DNA of 21,115 nt from Acidobacteriota bacterium (GCA_021827245.1 JAKAWN010000064.1:1-21115), one strand, 5' to 3'. Counted from the first letter of the stretch, positions 1-8,739 are shown. Numbers and translations: made by a program. The notes: generated by a model from the letters alone, not told the origin.

Positions 1-625
1 GATCTAGAAGCATCATCTGGCCGGAATCATCCTCGTTGACAAGGCGCCCTGTTTTCGCTAACGTAACTTTCACTTCATTGCGCTGGCTGCGGTCTACGAT
101 AAAAACTCCCCGCCACCTGGCGCCTGAACTTGTAACATCCTTCAGATATAAAAGGAGGTGGGGAAATTGCTCGATGAAGACGCGAGGCTTGATCTCGTAA
201 TTGGCTTGGGCAGCGGCCAGTCTGGCTTCCGATTTCTCCAGCTTGCGGATGGCACTTGGCGCAATAAACAGGCTCATCCAGGAAGCCAGCATCCAACCCA
301 GAACTGCAAAGATCAAGACCGGGCGCACGAACTGCCACTTGCTGATGCCGGCGGCGCGAATGGCGATTGTTTCGCTGTCTGCCGCCATCCGGCTGAGACC
401 GATGAGGGTGCCGAGCAGGACGGCCATAGGTATAGTGATGACAAGAATGCTCGGAAGAGGCAGCAGAAAGAGAGAGATGATTTCTGTAGCGGGGAGATCT
501 CGGCGAGCCACGAGTTCAAGCACATGGCTGAGAGGCCGAACGTAGAGAACAAAGGTGAAGACCAGCAAGCCGAGCAAACAATGGCTAACGACTTCTTTCA
601 GTATGTAGCGAGTCAGGATCCTCAT
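1..625 (-). CDS. LptF/LptG-family lipopolysaccharide export permease, N-terminal part (cut by window edge)
   Basis: Inner-membrane permease subunit of the type that, with LptB, extracts LPS from the inner membrane and feeds the Lpt bridge. Reading the minus strand from the ATG at 625 gives 208 uninterrupted codons running off the left edge. It starts MRILTRYILKEVV and has hydrophobic segments at about residues 14-30, 52-78 and 98-122. Between the second and third lies the family signature around SETIAIRAAGIS (residues 84-95). After the third segment begins the periplasmic beta-jellyroll part (for example LLLYIKDV, residues 157-164). A Shine-Dalgarno AGGTGA lies 6 bases before the ATG, which supports the start. 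The family is usually about 360 residues, so roughly 40% is missing. The jellyroll looks slightly more LptF-like than LptG-like, but I cannot decide. It is divergent from the GH57 gene across 119 bases that must hold both promoters. Confidence 0.88.
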   Translation of the reverse strand, partial: MRILTRYILKEVVSHCLLGLLVFTFVLYVRPLSHVLELVARRDLPATEIISLFLLPLPSILVITIPMAVLLGTLIGLSRMAADSETIAIRAAGISKWQFVRPVLIFAVLGWMLASWMSLFIAPSAIRKLEKSEARLAAAQANYEIKPRVFIEQFPHLLLYLKDVTSSGARWRGVFIVDRSQRNEVKVTLAKTGRLVNEDDSGQMMLLD

Positions 626-744
626 CTGAGTTCACCTGGAAATTCCACTTCACGGCGCCTCAAGAGAGGCCTAAATTCCGCGAACAGCAAGCTCCTGCAG
701 TCGGGCCGGTGGCGATTGGAGGCCAGGAGGGTGGTCATCTGACG

Positions 745-2922
745 ATGGCGGCCAATAAAACCTATCTCATGCTGCTCTGGCACATGCATCAGCCCTTCTA
801 CAAGGACTTGGCGGACGGCGTTTACGCCATGCCCTGGGTGCGGCTTCATGCCCTGAAGGACTATTACGGAATGGTTGCCATGCTTGAAGAATTTCCTGAA
901 TTTCACGCGACCTTCAACCTTGTACCATCGCTGGTCTCCCAACTTCAAGAGTATGCCCGAGATGATGTGCGCGAGCAAGCTTTCGAGCTGGCTTTCAAGC
1001 CTGTGGAAAAACTGTCCGCAGACGAACGCGAAAAGCTGATCGAGTTCTCTTTTCAAACGAACCTCAGAAATCTTGTGAATCGCTTTCCGCGGCTGCGCGA
1101 GCTTTACGACAAAGCCCACTCCGGCAATTCCATTGAAGTTGTGCGTTATTGGACCGAGCGTGATTTTCTTGATCTTCAAGTCCTGTCCCAGCTTGCCTGG
1201 TTTGACGAGATTTGTCTTTCTTCCGATGAGAGCATTCGTGATCTGGTCAGGAGGGGGCGCGGGTTTCGCGAGGAAGACAAACTCCTGATTCGAAAAAAGG
1301 AAGTCGCAGTATTTAATGCAATACTTGAAGAGTATCGAAGCGCCGTCGAACGCGGGCAAATCGAGCTTTCCACGTCGCCATTTTATCATCCCATTCTACC
1401 GTTGCTCTGTGACACCAACATTGCCCTGGAGTCTCATCCAGGCGTTCGATTGCCGCGGCGCCAGTACCGGCACCCTGAAGATGCGGTCGACCAGCTAAGG
1501 GCCGCTGTCACGCTGCACACACAGGTTTTTGGCCGTCGGCCGAACGGACTGTGGCCAAGTGAAGGGAGTGTTTCGGAGCAGGTCCTGAGGCTGGCCGCAG
1601 AGGAGGGCTTCGCCTGGACAGCAACTGACGAAGGCATCCTCGGAAGATCTCTACAGACGGGATTCATTCGCAATCCTGACGGCACACTTCAAGGAGCGCA
1701 TGAACTTTACCGGCCTTATCGCTTCAATACAGGCAACCGGCATATTTCGGTCTTTTTTCGGGACCACTACCTGTCGGACCTGATCGGATTTGTGTACGCC
1801 AACATGCCGCCTCAGGCTGCTGCCCACGACCTTCACCAGCGCATCCGTGCCGCCGGCCGGTGCGCGGGCGACGGTCCCAAGGTGATCTCGATCATTCTGG
1901 ACGGCGAAAACGCCTGGGAGTATTTCGCAGGCAACGGGCGGGAGTTCCTGAAAAGTTTCTATAAAAAAGTTGCCGAAGATCCTGATCTGAAGGCGGTTAC
2001 GGCGAGCGAGGCCTTGGAGCTTTGCGAGCAGGGAAGCCTCTCGCATATTGTTCCCGGCTCATGGATCAATGCGAATTTCGATGTGTGGATCGGCGCCGAT
2101 GAGGACAACCGAGCCTGGGATCTTCTGGCGGAGGCGCGTGAATTCTTTGAGCGAAATAAGGGCAGGATCGGCTATCAGCCTTCGACCCTGGAACGTACCC
2201 AGCACGAAGTCTGGATCAGTGAAGGGAGTGATTGGTGCTGGTGGTATGGGCCTGAGCACTCCAGCGGCCATGATGAGGAATTTGATCTTCTCTATCGCAA
2301 GCATCTCAGCAACATCTATCGCCTGTCGGGCGAATCGCCGCCCGACAACTTGGCGATTCCCATCAAGGGCCTCGAACTCCCCGCAGTCAATTACCCGCCC
2401 ACAGGGGTGATCGAACCCTCGATTGATGGTCTTGAGACCAACTACTTTGAATGGCTTGGGGCAGGGCTTTATCTGCCTGATGCCGCTTCCGGTTCAATGC
2501 ACGGGGTTCGCAATTACATCGAGGCACTTTACTACGGTTGTGGCCAACACGCTCTCTATCTGCGTCTGGATTTCCAAACTTCTTTCAGCCATGATCATCC
2601 ATCCTCTGAGGTCCGGATCGCCATCGATGGAGACAGCAACGCCCGGTTGCACGCGTCGGTACGTGAGGGCAAGGTCCAGAAGATCGAATTCTGGAAAGGC
2701 GATGAACCTTTAGAGGCTCAACAGGAGACGGTCGCTGGTAACTTGCAGGCTGGCTTTTCACAAATTTTCGAGGTTCGATTGGACTATAGCATTCTGGGGA
2801 TCAATCCAGGGAAGCGCGTTCAGCTCAAGATCGCCCTCTGGGCCGACGATCTGCCACTACAGGTGATCCCGCAGGAAGATTGGTTGGCTCTGGAACTTTC
2901 CACGGAATTCGAGAGTTGGTAG
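745..2922 (+). CDS. Glycoside hydrolase family 57 protein (alpha-amylase/glucanotransferase-like)
   Basis: Predicted cytoplasmic retaining enzyme acting on alpha-glucans; the exact substrate cannot be read from sequence. The 725-residue product begins with the GH57 motif LWHMHQPFYKD (HQP at 15-17). The probable nucleophile Glu273 lies in LWPSEGSVSEQ and the probable acid/base Asp386 in IILDGENAWEYF, both matching GH57 catalytic motifs. The region with SDWCWWYGPEHSS and the following FDLLYRKHLSNIYRL is typical of long GH57 proteins with an added C-terminal domain; the last 200 residues look beta-rich. No signal peptide is seen. Start: ATG 745 places the HQP motif at the usual distance from the N-terminus. 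GGAGG at 726-730 is 14 bases away, rather far, so the in-frame GTG at 709 remains possible. No other glycogen gene is adjacent, so its pathway partner is not evident. Confidence 0.9.
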   Translation: MAANKTYLMLLWHMHQPFYKDLADGVYAMPWVRLHALKDYYGMVAMLEEFPEFHATFNLVPSLVSQLQEYARDDVREQAFELAFKPVEKLSADEREKLIEFSFQTNLRNLVNRFPRLRELYDKAHSGNSIEVVRYWTERDFLDLQVLSQLAWFDEICLSSDESIRDLVRRGRGFREEDKLLIRKKEVAVFNAILEEYRSAVERGQIELSTSPFYHPILPLLCDTNIALESHPGVRLPRRQYRHPEDAVDQLRAAVTLHTQVFGRRPNGLWPSEGSVSEQVLRLAAEEGFAWTATDEGILGRSLQTGFIRNPDGTLQGAHELYRPYRFNTGNRHISVFFRDHYLSDLIGFVYANMPPQAAAHDLHQRIRAAGRCAGDGPKVISIILDGENAWEYFAGNGREFLKSFYKKVAEDPDLKAVTASEALELCEQGSLSHIVPGSWINANFDVWIGADEDNRAWDLLAEAREFFERNKGRIGYQPSTLERTQHEVWISEGSDWCWWYGPEHSSGHDEEFDLLYRKHLSNIYRLSGESPPDNLAIPIKGLELPAVNYPPTGVIEPSIDGLETNYFEWLGAGLYLPDAASGSMHGVRNYIEALYYGCGQHALYLRLDFQTSFSHDHPSSEVRIAIDGDSNARLHASVREGKVQKIEFWKGDEPLEAQQETVAGNLQAGFSQIFEVRLDYSILGINPGKRVQLKIALWADDLPLQVIPQEDWLALELSTEFESW

Positions 2923-3016
2923 CCAGATCGATGAGCAGTTGAACTTCGCCATCCAATTGATAGCAAATTCCTTAAATGCAATATATAAAGTTATACTTTG
3001 ATTATTGGCACCCGCC

Positions 3017-3045
3017 GGTCTCGCTTGTTTCCTGGGCGAGAGACC
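3017..3045. other. Imperfect inverted repeat between convergent genes, possible weak terminator
   Basis: GGTCTCGC (3017-3024) can pair with GCGA-GA-GACC (3036-3045) as eight base pairs with a two-base bulge and an 11-base loop. It lies in the 135-base gap between the convergent GH57 and beta-propeller genes, where a terminator is expected. No T-run follows on the plus strand; on the minus strand the T-run precedes rather than follows the stem. The remainder of the gap is AT-rich (2960-3005) with no gene. Confidence 0.25.
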
Positions 3046-3057
3046 CTGTAAAAAGAG

Positions 3058-4194
3058 TCAAGAACCGGACTGCCCCTTTTCCCATCCAGGAACAATAACG
3101 TCGACTGGATCTGAGCCGACGGGAATGACGGTGACCAGCGAAAGCGGGGAAGTCCGAACGATGGCCAGATTGCCTGAGGCGCTGTCGGCCACGGCCAGGA
3201 AGCGTTCGTCCGGAGTCAGAGCGAGCGATTGCGGTCGGACGCCGACGTGAAGCGTGCTTTGGACACTCCGATTGGCGACATTGAAAGCCATCACAAATCC
3301 ATCCCCTGCCGAGGCCAGGTACATCAGCCTTGAGTCTGCTGTGAATACGGCGGCCGCGGGGTCCTTTCCCGTGGGCAGAACTTGCTCAATGTTGTCCTCC
3401 GAAGCGTCCACAATGGTCATAGTGGAGCCTTCATCGCTCAGCACGAATAGCTCTCCGCCATCAGGTTTGAGAACCAGGCCGCTTGGCCGGGTTCCCGTTT
3501 CAATGTGAGCAAGGAGGGTGCGCGAGGAGACCTCGACAGCAGAGATTTTTTCGTCGCCAGTATTCGCCACAAAAACCACAGAGCCGTCCAGCGATACCGC
3601 GAGCGGTCCGGGCGACTTGCCGACCGTCACAAATCCGAGCACCCTCCTGGCTTGTGTGCTGACAAAGTACAGCAGGTTGCCGGCCGGATCGCTGGCGATC
3701 AGGGTTTTCCCGTCGGGCGTGATGGCCAGCGCGGACATTCCAGGAACCACTGAGACGCGGGCAGTTTCCTTCATCGCATTGCAATCGAGAAAGACAATTT
3801 CACCGGACTCAGGATTGAGAGTGTAGGCGTGTTTCCCATCGGGTGAGAACACCAGGCCACGCGCTGACTGGCCAATCTTGATGGTGCGGACTACCGCCAG
3901 TGAGGGGAACTCAATAATGCTGACGGTCCCTGATACCGAGACGACGTAGATTTGGTTACTTCTCGGCCTCCGCATGGCTTTTTCGGGCAAGCTCGCCACG
4001 GGAATCGTGGCCACAATCCGGGCGCTGGCGAGATCGACCACAGCAACGGAATTGCTCTCTTTGTTGACCACAAACGCAAGGTAAGGGCGGGGCGGCGCGA
4101 TTTGCTTGCGGCATCCTGTGATTGCAACTGCAATCAAGCCGGCCGCGAGCAGACAGCCCAATCGCAACATGCGTGAAACTCGGTGATGGGTCAT
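3058..4194 (-). CDS. YVTN-type beta-propeller lipoprotein
   Basis: Predicted envelope-anchored beta-propeller, probably a binding or scaffold protein; its ligand is unknown. From the ATG at 4194 the product has 378 residues. The start is followed by a basic n-region, a hydrophobic stretch and a lipobox ending AITGC (Cys28), so it should be lipidated and exported. The mature part has eight repeats of about 40 residues with the pattern 'VYVxNxxxxxVxVID...VxTIxVGxxPxxLAxxPDG', as in YVTN/surface-layer and 40-residue repeat families. Start is uncertain: the frame is open to 4350, and ATGs at 4170 and 4251 are also in frame. I favour 4194 or 4170 because they place the lipobox at a normal distance (Cys28 or Cys20); none has a clear Shine-Dalgarno. 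It stands alone, convergent with the GH57 gene. Confidence 0.8.
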   Translation of the reverse strand: MTHHRVSRMLRLGCLLAAGLIAVAITGCRKQIAPPRPYLAFVVNKESNSVAVVDLASARIVATIPVASLPEKAMRRPRSNQIYVVSVSGTVSIIEFPSLAVVRTIKIGQSARGLVFSPDGKHAYTLNPESGEIVFLDCNAMKETARVSVVPGMSALAITPDGKTLIASDPAGNLLYFVSTQARRVLGFVTVGKSPGPLAVSLDGSVVFVANTGDEKISAVEVSSRTLLAHIETGTRPSGLVLKPDGGELFVLSDEGSTMTIVDASEDNIEQVLPTGKDPAAAVFTADSRLMYLASAGDGFVMAFNVANRSVQSTLHVGVRPQSLALTPDERFLAVADSASGNLAIVRTSPLSLVTVIPVGSDPVDVIVPGWEKGQSGS

Positions 4195-4572
4195 GGCGGC
4201 GCGAATCAGTCCGCCGAGCGACCCGGGAATAGGTGGATGGCGAAATCTCATTTCAGGATGTACTCCGGGCGGACTCGGAGACCGAAGAGGCTGGCAAAGT
4301 TCATCGAGAAAAACTCCATGATGTTTCCTGGCTTGAACCCGGCCCTTCACATAAGCGATTGGCTTGGGTCAAGCGGCTCCTGCTCACCCATGCCGAATCA
4401 GTTGGGACAGGTTCCCGTAGCCGAAGCGACGAAGTTTAACGTAAGCGCCTTCTTAATACAACCATCCCCATCCGGGTGGGCGGTAGGGAAGTTGTCACGA
4501 TACGTTCCTAAAAATCCTGCGAGCCTGGCAAAACCGCAATCGTGGGGCAGTCCGGCCATGCGGTGAAAGGGG

Positions 4573-4764
4573 TTAATGCATTACTTTAAGGTGTGATTGG
4601 CGCGGCTGCCCGATTGCGGTCGAAAAGCAATCTTTGGGATGCTCTCGAAGACGACGAAAACATCGCCGCAGGTATTTCTGATTCTCACGGTCTGCTTCCT
4701 TGCGCCTTACGATGGATAGTCCATGGTCCCGAGCTCCCTGCGGCAAACTTAATGTGTTACTTTA
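4573..4764 (+). repeat. Pair of short direct repeats (16 bases) in intergenic DNA
   Basis: TTAATGCATTACTTTA begins at 4573 and TTAATGTGTTACTTTA at 4749; only positions 7 and 8 differ. Both stand out as AT-rich islands in GC-rich DNA upstream of nfo. A shorter related core (TACTTTAAG) occurs at 10149 upstream of guaA. Protein-binding sites are possible, but the match is short and could be chance. Confidence 0.3.
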
Positions 4765-4925
4765 GATTGTCGGCGTGTCGACATCGATCGCCGTTTTTGC
4801 CGCTTACCGTCCAACAGAGATGACCAATTCCGACCTTCAGGGGCAGACTTCCCGATCAGGGGCGAGGCCGGTGGCTCGGGCGCAAATCGATGGCTGGCCT
4901 GTGCGATGGTTCCGCGCCAGCCAAA

Positions 4926-4954
4926 TTGACGCTCCAAAGGCGCTCTGTTAAGAT
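4926..4954 (+). promoter_or_regulatory. Sigma70-type promoter of the nfo-leuS operon
   Basis: TTGACG (4926-4931) and TAAGAT (4949-4954) are separated by exactly 17 bases, and the -10 is preceded by TG one base upstream (extended -10). Transcription would start near 4961, about 23 bases before the GTG chosen for nfo, leaving room for the GGGG ribosome-binding sequence at 4971-4974. Confidence 0.6.
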
Positions 4955-4983
4955 GCCTCTTGCAGAGAGCGGGGAACAACCCG

Positions 4984-5847
4984 GTGCGGGTCGGCGTTCA
5001 TACGTCAATCGCAGGCGCGCTGGAAAATGCGGTACGGCGCGCCAGCGAAATCGGCTGCGATACGTTCCAGATGTTTTCGGCCAATCCGCGCGGCTGGAGG
5101 ACAGCGGACCCATCTCAAAAGGATTGCGAACGTTTCCGGGCTGAGCGTGAGGCGAGCAGGCTTTCGCCTTTGGTCATCCACGACAATTACCTGATCAACC
5201 CGGCCTCGACGGACCCGGAAATTCGGAGCAAATCGGTTGCGGCTTTCAGGCGGGAGATTCAAAGGGCTCTAGCTCTCGGAGCTGATTTTCTGGTGGCACA
5301 CCCGGGCAGCGCCAAGGGTTCGGGCGTTTCTGATGCCATCAGGAACTGCATTGAATCGCTCAAAGAATCTTCCAACAATCTTTCTCTCGACGGATTGACG
5401 GTTCTGATCGAGAACACGGCCGGGCAGGGATCATCCATCGGCCGAAGCTTTGAAGAAGTTGCAGAGATTTCCGCTGGCGCAGGAAGGGAATTGCCGGTTG
5501 GGACTTGTATTGACACTGCTCACTCGTTTGCGGCAGGCTACCCTATTCACACACCTGCCGGGTTGGGCAGAGTGATAAGGCAGCTTGAAAGCACCGTGGG
5601 CGTCAGGAACGTGCGAATCATCCACGCCAATGACTCGAAGGCGGCATTCGACTCCCACGTCGATCGCCACCAACATATCGGCAAGGGAGAGATTGGCGCT
5701 GAAGCTTTTGGCAGAATTGTTCGCCATCCCAAATTTCGCGACATCCCTTTTATTTGCGAAACCCCGGTTGATGAGCCGGATGACGACAGGCGGAACGTGG
5801 AAATGATGCGCAAACTGGCAGGGGCAAAGGCCCGTGGTAAGCATTGA
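4984..5847 (+). CDS. nfo: Endonuclease IV (AP endonuclease)
   Basis: Zinc-dependent apurinic/apyrimidinic endonuclease of base excision repair; it cuts 5' to abasic sites and repairs blocked 3' ends. The product is 287 residues (E. coli Nfo 285). The trinuclear zinc ligands are all visible: His66, His106, Glu143 (ENTAGQGS), Asp177 and His180 (CIDTAHSFAAGY), His214 (HANDSK), Asp227 and His229 (HVDRHQHIGKGEIG), Glu259 (CETP), in the same order and nearly the same positions as in E. coli. Start: GTG 4984 gives the family-typical start MRVGVHTSIAG and sits 9 bases after GGGG. The upstream in-frame TTG at 4960 is rejected because it would coincide with the predicted transcription start. The end overlaps the next gene by 14 bases, suggesting translational coupling. 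Confidence 0.95.
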   Translation: MRVGVHTSIAGALENAVRRASEIGCDTFQMFSANPRGWRTADPSQKDCERFRAEREASRLSPLVIHDNYLINPASTDPEIRSKSVAAFRREIQRALALGADFLVAHPGSAKGSGVSDAIRNCIESLKESSNNLSLDGLTVLIENTAGQGSSIGRSFEEVAEISAGAGRELPVGTCIDTAHSFAAGYPIHTPAGLGRVIRQLESTVGVRNVRIIHANDSKAAFDSHVDRHQHIGKGEIGAEAFGRIVRHPKFRDIPFICETPVDEPDDDRRNVEMMRKLAGAKARGKH

Positions 5848-6220
5848 TCGCTGGTGGAATGATGTCACCCGGGATCGTATCGAATCCCTTCTGGAGCTTG
5901 TGCTCTCTGCCGTCGCCGATGATTACGAGAGTCTCGAGACGATTCTCGCGGCCATTAACCGTGAGTATCCGGCAGACCCCGATTGCGAAGGATGGGCGGC
6001 GCTGAAGGCGCTCCCCGTTTCGCGCTATGAGGTGATCAAAGCTTTACGGGAACTGACCCGGGAGGGATATGCGCAAGCCTATATTTATGACGCAAGGGAA
6101 AACGAGTTTCGAGCAGTTGGCTTTCGCCAGGACCAGATCAGAGATCTCTGGATTTACGCTACCCCTAAAGGCATTTGTGCTGTGAGGCAACTTCGCGAAC
6201 GAGACGCCGTGAAGTCTTGA
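5834..6220 (+). CDS. Small conserved-looking protein of unknown function between nfo and leuS
   Basis: I do not recognise this 128-residue protein. It starts at GTG 5834, overlapping the end of nfo by 14 bases, and ends 11 bases before leuS, so it is almost certainly expressed with both. It is soluble, acidic and predicted largely helical. The stretch SRYEVIKALRELTREGYAQAYIYD (residues about 64-87, given here in two parts: SRYEVIKALRELTREGY and AQAYIYD) resembles the recognition helix plus wing of a winged-helix fold. The end (WIYATPKGICAVRQL) could be a beta wing and a final helix. A DNA- or RNA-binding role is thus only a guess. Codon use and GC content match its neighbours, and its placement in a gap-free operon argues that it is a real gene. 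Confidence 0.75.
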   Translation: MVSIDRWWNDVTRDRIESLLELVLSAVADDYESLETILAAINREYPADPDCEGWAALKALPVSRYEVIKALRELTREGYAQAYIYDARENEFRAVGFRQDQIRDLWIYATPKGICAVRQLRERDAVKS

Positions 6221-6231
6221 CAGGTTGAGCT

Positions 6232-8739
6232 ATGGAGACCAACTACGATCCGCAGAAAATTGAAGCCAGGTGGCAGAAGCGATGGGAGGAGCAAAAGCTT
6301 TTTGATGCTGACCCCGCGCCGGGCCGCCAGAAATACTACGTGCTGGAGATGCTACCTTATCCTTCCGGCGACATCCACATGGGGCACGTACGCAATTATT
6401 CGATCGGCGACGCCCTGGCGCGGTACATGTCGATGAAGGGCCTAAATGTCCTTCATCCCATCGGCTGGGACTCGTTCGGATTGCCGGCGGAGAATGCGGC
6501 GATCAAGAATCAGCGGTCGCCGGCTGAATTCACATTCGCCTATATCGACCGGATGCGCCAGCAGTTGAAGCGCCTGGGAGTCAGCTACGACTGGCGGCGC
6601 GAAGTCACCACCTGCCTGCCGGAGTACTATCGCTGGAACCAATGGTTCTTCCTCAAGATGTATGAGCGGAGCCTGGCCTACCGCAAGAAGAGCCGAGTGA
6701 ACTGGTGCCCGGAATGTGAGACGGTTCTTGCCAACGAGCAGGTGGTGGATGGTTGCTGCTGGCGCCATGAAGATACGCCGGTGGTCGAAAAGGAACTTGA
6801 GCAGTGGTTCCTGAAGATCACCGACTATGCGGAGCGCTTGCTCGACGACATGAAGGAACTGGTTCGCTGGCCGGAACGCGTCCTGACCATGCAGCAGAAC
6901 TGGATCGGGAAATCGAAAGGGACTGAGGTTGACTTCAAGGTGGTGGAACTCGATCTCCCGTTGCGCGTCTTTACCACGCGCGTTGACACCATCTTCGGAT
7001 GCACAGTCGTTTTCCTGGCCGCGGAGCATCCTCTGATCGAAAGATTGATCGCGGCGTCTGACACGCCCGAAAAACTCCGGAATGATGTAGAGCGCATCAA
7101 GAGTTCCTCTGTCCGGGCCCGGGTTGAAGTGAATCTTGAAAAGGATGGTGTCGCAACAGGGTTTACTGCGCTCAACCCTTACAACGGAGAAACCGTTCCG
7201 ATCTGGGTAGCGAATTTTGTTTTGATGGAATACGGCACCGGAGCCGTCATGGCTGTTCCGGCACACGACCAGCGCGACTTCGAATTCTGCACTGCTTTCA
7301 ATCTTCCGATTCGCACGGTTATCGTGCCGAAGGACAGCGAACCTCAAGGAAAACTTGAAGCTGCATTCACAGACTACGGCAGGCTTGTGAACTCCGGGCC
7401 TTACACGGGGCTGACTTCCGAGCGAGCCATCGAGCGCATGACCCGGGACGCAGAAGCTGACGGCTTTGGGAAGGGAACCGTTCAGTACCGCATCAAGGAT
7501 TGGGGCATCTCGCGGCAGCGTTACTGGGGCACGCCTATTCCCATGATTTATTGCGGCACCTGCGGGGTGGTAGCGGTGCCGGAGCAGGAATTGCCGGTGC
7601 TTCTGCCGCCCGACATCAAGCTTACGGGAACCGGCCAGTCACCCCTGGCCAACGCCCCGGAATTTGTGGCCACGAAGTGCCCGAAATGCAGCGGCCCCGC
7701 GCGCCGCGAGACTGACACGATGGACACCTTCGTTGATTCCTCGTGGTATTTCTACCGCTATACTGATCCGCACATCGATACGGCGCCCATCAGTAAGGAT
7801 GCGGTGAACTACTGGTTTCCGGTGGATCAGTACATCGGCGGTATCGAACATGCCATCCTGCACCTTATCTACATGCGGTTCTTTACCAAGGTGATGAAGG
7901 ACATTGGCCTGGTCAAATTCTCCGAGCCCGTGGCGCGGCTGTTTACGCAGGGCATGGTGATCAAAGACGGCGCCAAGATGTCAAAATCGAAGGGCAATGT
8001 GGTTGATCCCACGGCCATGTTTGAGAAGTACGGCGCCGACACCGTGCGTCTCTACATGCTGTTTGCCGCGCCCCCTGAGAAGGATCTGGACTGGAGCGAT
8101 TCCGGCATTGAAGGCGCTTCGCGTTTTCTTAACCGCACCTACCGGGCGATTGCCAGATACGCTGAAAATCTTCGTGATATTGAATCCTTGCTGGGGCAGG
8201 TGGACCGATCTGAGGCCACGCCGGACTGCACGCGTGAAGAACGAAGGTTGCTGCGCAAGGCGCATCAGGTGCTTCAGCACGTGACGGAAGACATGGAGGA
8301 ACGCTGGCACTTTAATACTGATATCGCCTTGGCCATGGAGCTGGTGAATGAGTTGACTGAACTTGATACGATGATTTCGACGGGGCAAGTTCGCCCGCAA
8401 ATACTTAAAGAAACACTTGAGGTACTGGTGCTCGTCCTTGCGCTTTTTGCGCCCCACATCGCAGATGAGCTGTGGGAAGGACTTGGCCACTCCGGAGCGA
8501 CTCTGCGTGTGCCGTGGCCGGCCTATGATCCCGGTCTCGCCGTTGAAGAAGAACTTGAGATGCCGGTGCAGGTGAACGGCAAGCTGCGCAGCCGGATTCG
8601 CGTGGCCGTCAATGTAAGCGAAGAGGAAATCCGCCGGCTCGCCCAGGCCGACGAAAAAGTCGCCCAGCACTTGAACGGCAGGAAGATCATCAAGGTCATC
8701 GTTGTACCGCAAAAGCTCATCAACATAGTTGTGAAGTGA
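6232..8739 (+). CDS. leuS: Leucyl-tRNA synthetase
   Basis: Class I aminoacyl-tRNA synthetase that charges tRNA-Leu in the cytoplasm. The 835-residue product (E. coli 860) has the HIGH-type motif HMGH at 49-52 in PYPSGDIHMGHVRNYS, and KMSKS at 582-586. A zinc-binding insertion begins at CPECETVL. The CP1 editing domain is present, with the Thr-rich TTRVDTIFG and the VPAHDQRDFEF loop whose Asp binds the mischarged amino acid. It also has the bacterial leucine-specific region and the anticodon-binding and C-terminal domains ending in IIKVIVVPQKLINIVVK. Start ATG 6232 follows an AGG/GAG-like ribosome-binding sequence at about 6221-6229. No T-box or leader attenuator is seen; it appears to rely on the nfo promoter upstream. 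No terminator hairpin with a T-run is evident after it. Confidence 0.97.
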   Translation: METNYDPQKIEARWQKRWEEQKLFDADPAPGRQKYYVLEMLPYPSGDIHMGHVRNYSIGDALARYMSMKGLNVLHPIGWDSFGLPAENAAIKNQRSPAEFTFAYIDRMRQQLKRLGVSYDWRREVTTCLPEYYRWNQWFFLKMYERSLAYRKKSRVNWCPECETVLANEQVVDGCCWRHEDTPVVEKELEQWFLKITDYAERLLDDMKELVRWPERVLTMQQNWIGKSKGTEVDFKVVELDLPLRVFTTRVDTIFGCTVVFLAAEHPLIERLIAASDTPEKLRNDVERIKSSSVRARVEVNLEKDGVATGFTALNPYNGETVPIWVANFVLMEYGTGAVMAVPAHDQRDFEFCTAFNLPIRTVIVPKDSEPQGKLEAAFTDYGRLVNSGPYTGLTSERAIERMTRDAEADGFGKGTVQYRIKDWGISRQRYWGTPIPMIYCGTCGVVAVPEQELPVLLPPDIKLTGTGQSPLANAPEFVATKCPKCSGPARRETDTMDTFVDSSWYFYRYTDPHIDTAPISKDAVNYWFPVDQYIGGIEHAILHLIYMRFFTKVMKDIGLVKFSEPVARLFTQGMVIKDGAKMSKSKGNVVDPTAMFEKYGADTVRLYMLFAAPPEKDLDWSDSGIEGASRFLNRTYRAIARYAENLRDIESLLGQVDRSEATPDCTREERRLLRKAHQVLQHVTEDMEERWHFNTDIALAMELVNELTELDTMISTGQVRPQILKETLEVLVLVLALFAPHIADELWEGLGHSGATLRVPWPAYDPGLAVEEELEMPVQVNGKLRSRIRVAVNVSEEEIRRLAQADEKVAQHLNGRKIIKVIVVPQKLINIVVK

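Larger units (their letters stand above)
4195..4983. other. Long intergenic region without a convincing gene
   Basis: About 790 bases between the divergent beta-propeller and nfo genes. Open frames here have the composition of chance frames and no recognisable protein features. I found no tRNA signature. It holds a short direct repeat: TTAATGCATTACTTTA at 4573-4588 and TTAATGTGTTACTTTA at 4749-4764, 14 of 16 identical and 176 bases apart. A weak minus-strand promoter for the beta-propeller gene is possible (TTGTAT at 4461-4456, 17-base spacer, TAAACT at 4438-4433). The right end carries the nfo promoter. A small RNA or a degraded gene is possible but not shown. Confidence 0.5.

Noticed and set aside
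158..742. Plus-strand 194-codon frame at the left end
   Set aside because: It is antisense to the LptF/LptG permease, whose translation has clear transmembrane and family features; the plus-strand product is polar, low in structure and unlike any family.
622..1389. Minus-strand 255-codon frame opposite the start of the GH57 gene
   Set aside because: Shadow of the GH57 coding frame, which contains the catalytic motifs; it also overlaps the region needed for divergent promoters.
6442..7347. Minus-strand 301-codon frame inside leuS
   Set aside because: Antisense to strongly conserved leuS sequence; high-GC codon bias produces long open shadows.
7981..8712. Minus-strand 243-codon frame at the end of leuS
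   Set aside because: Same reason: antisense shadow without domain features.
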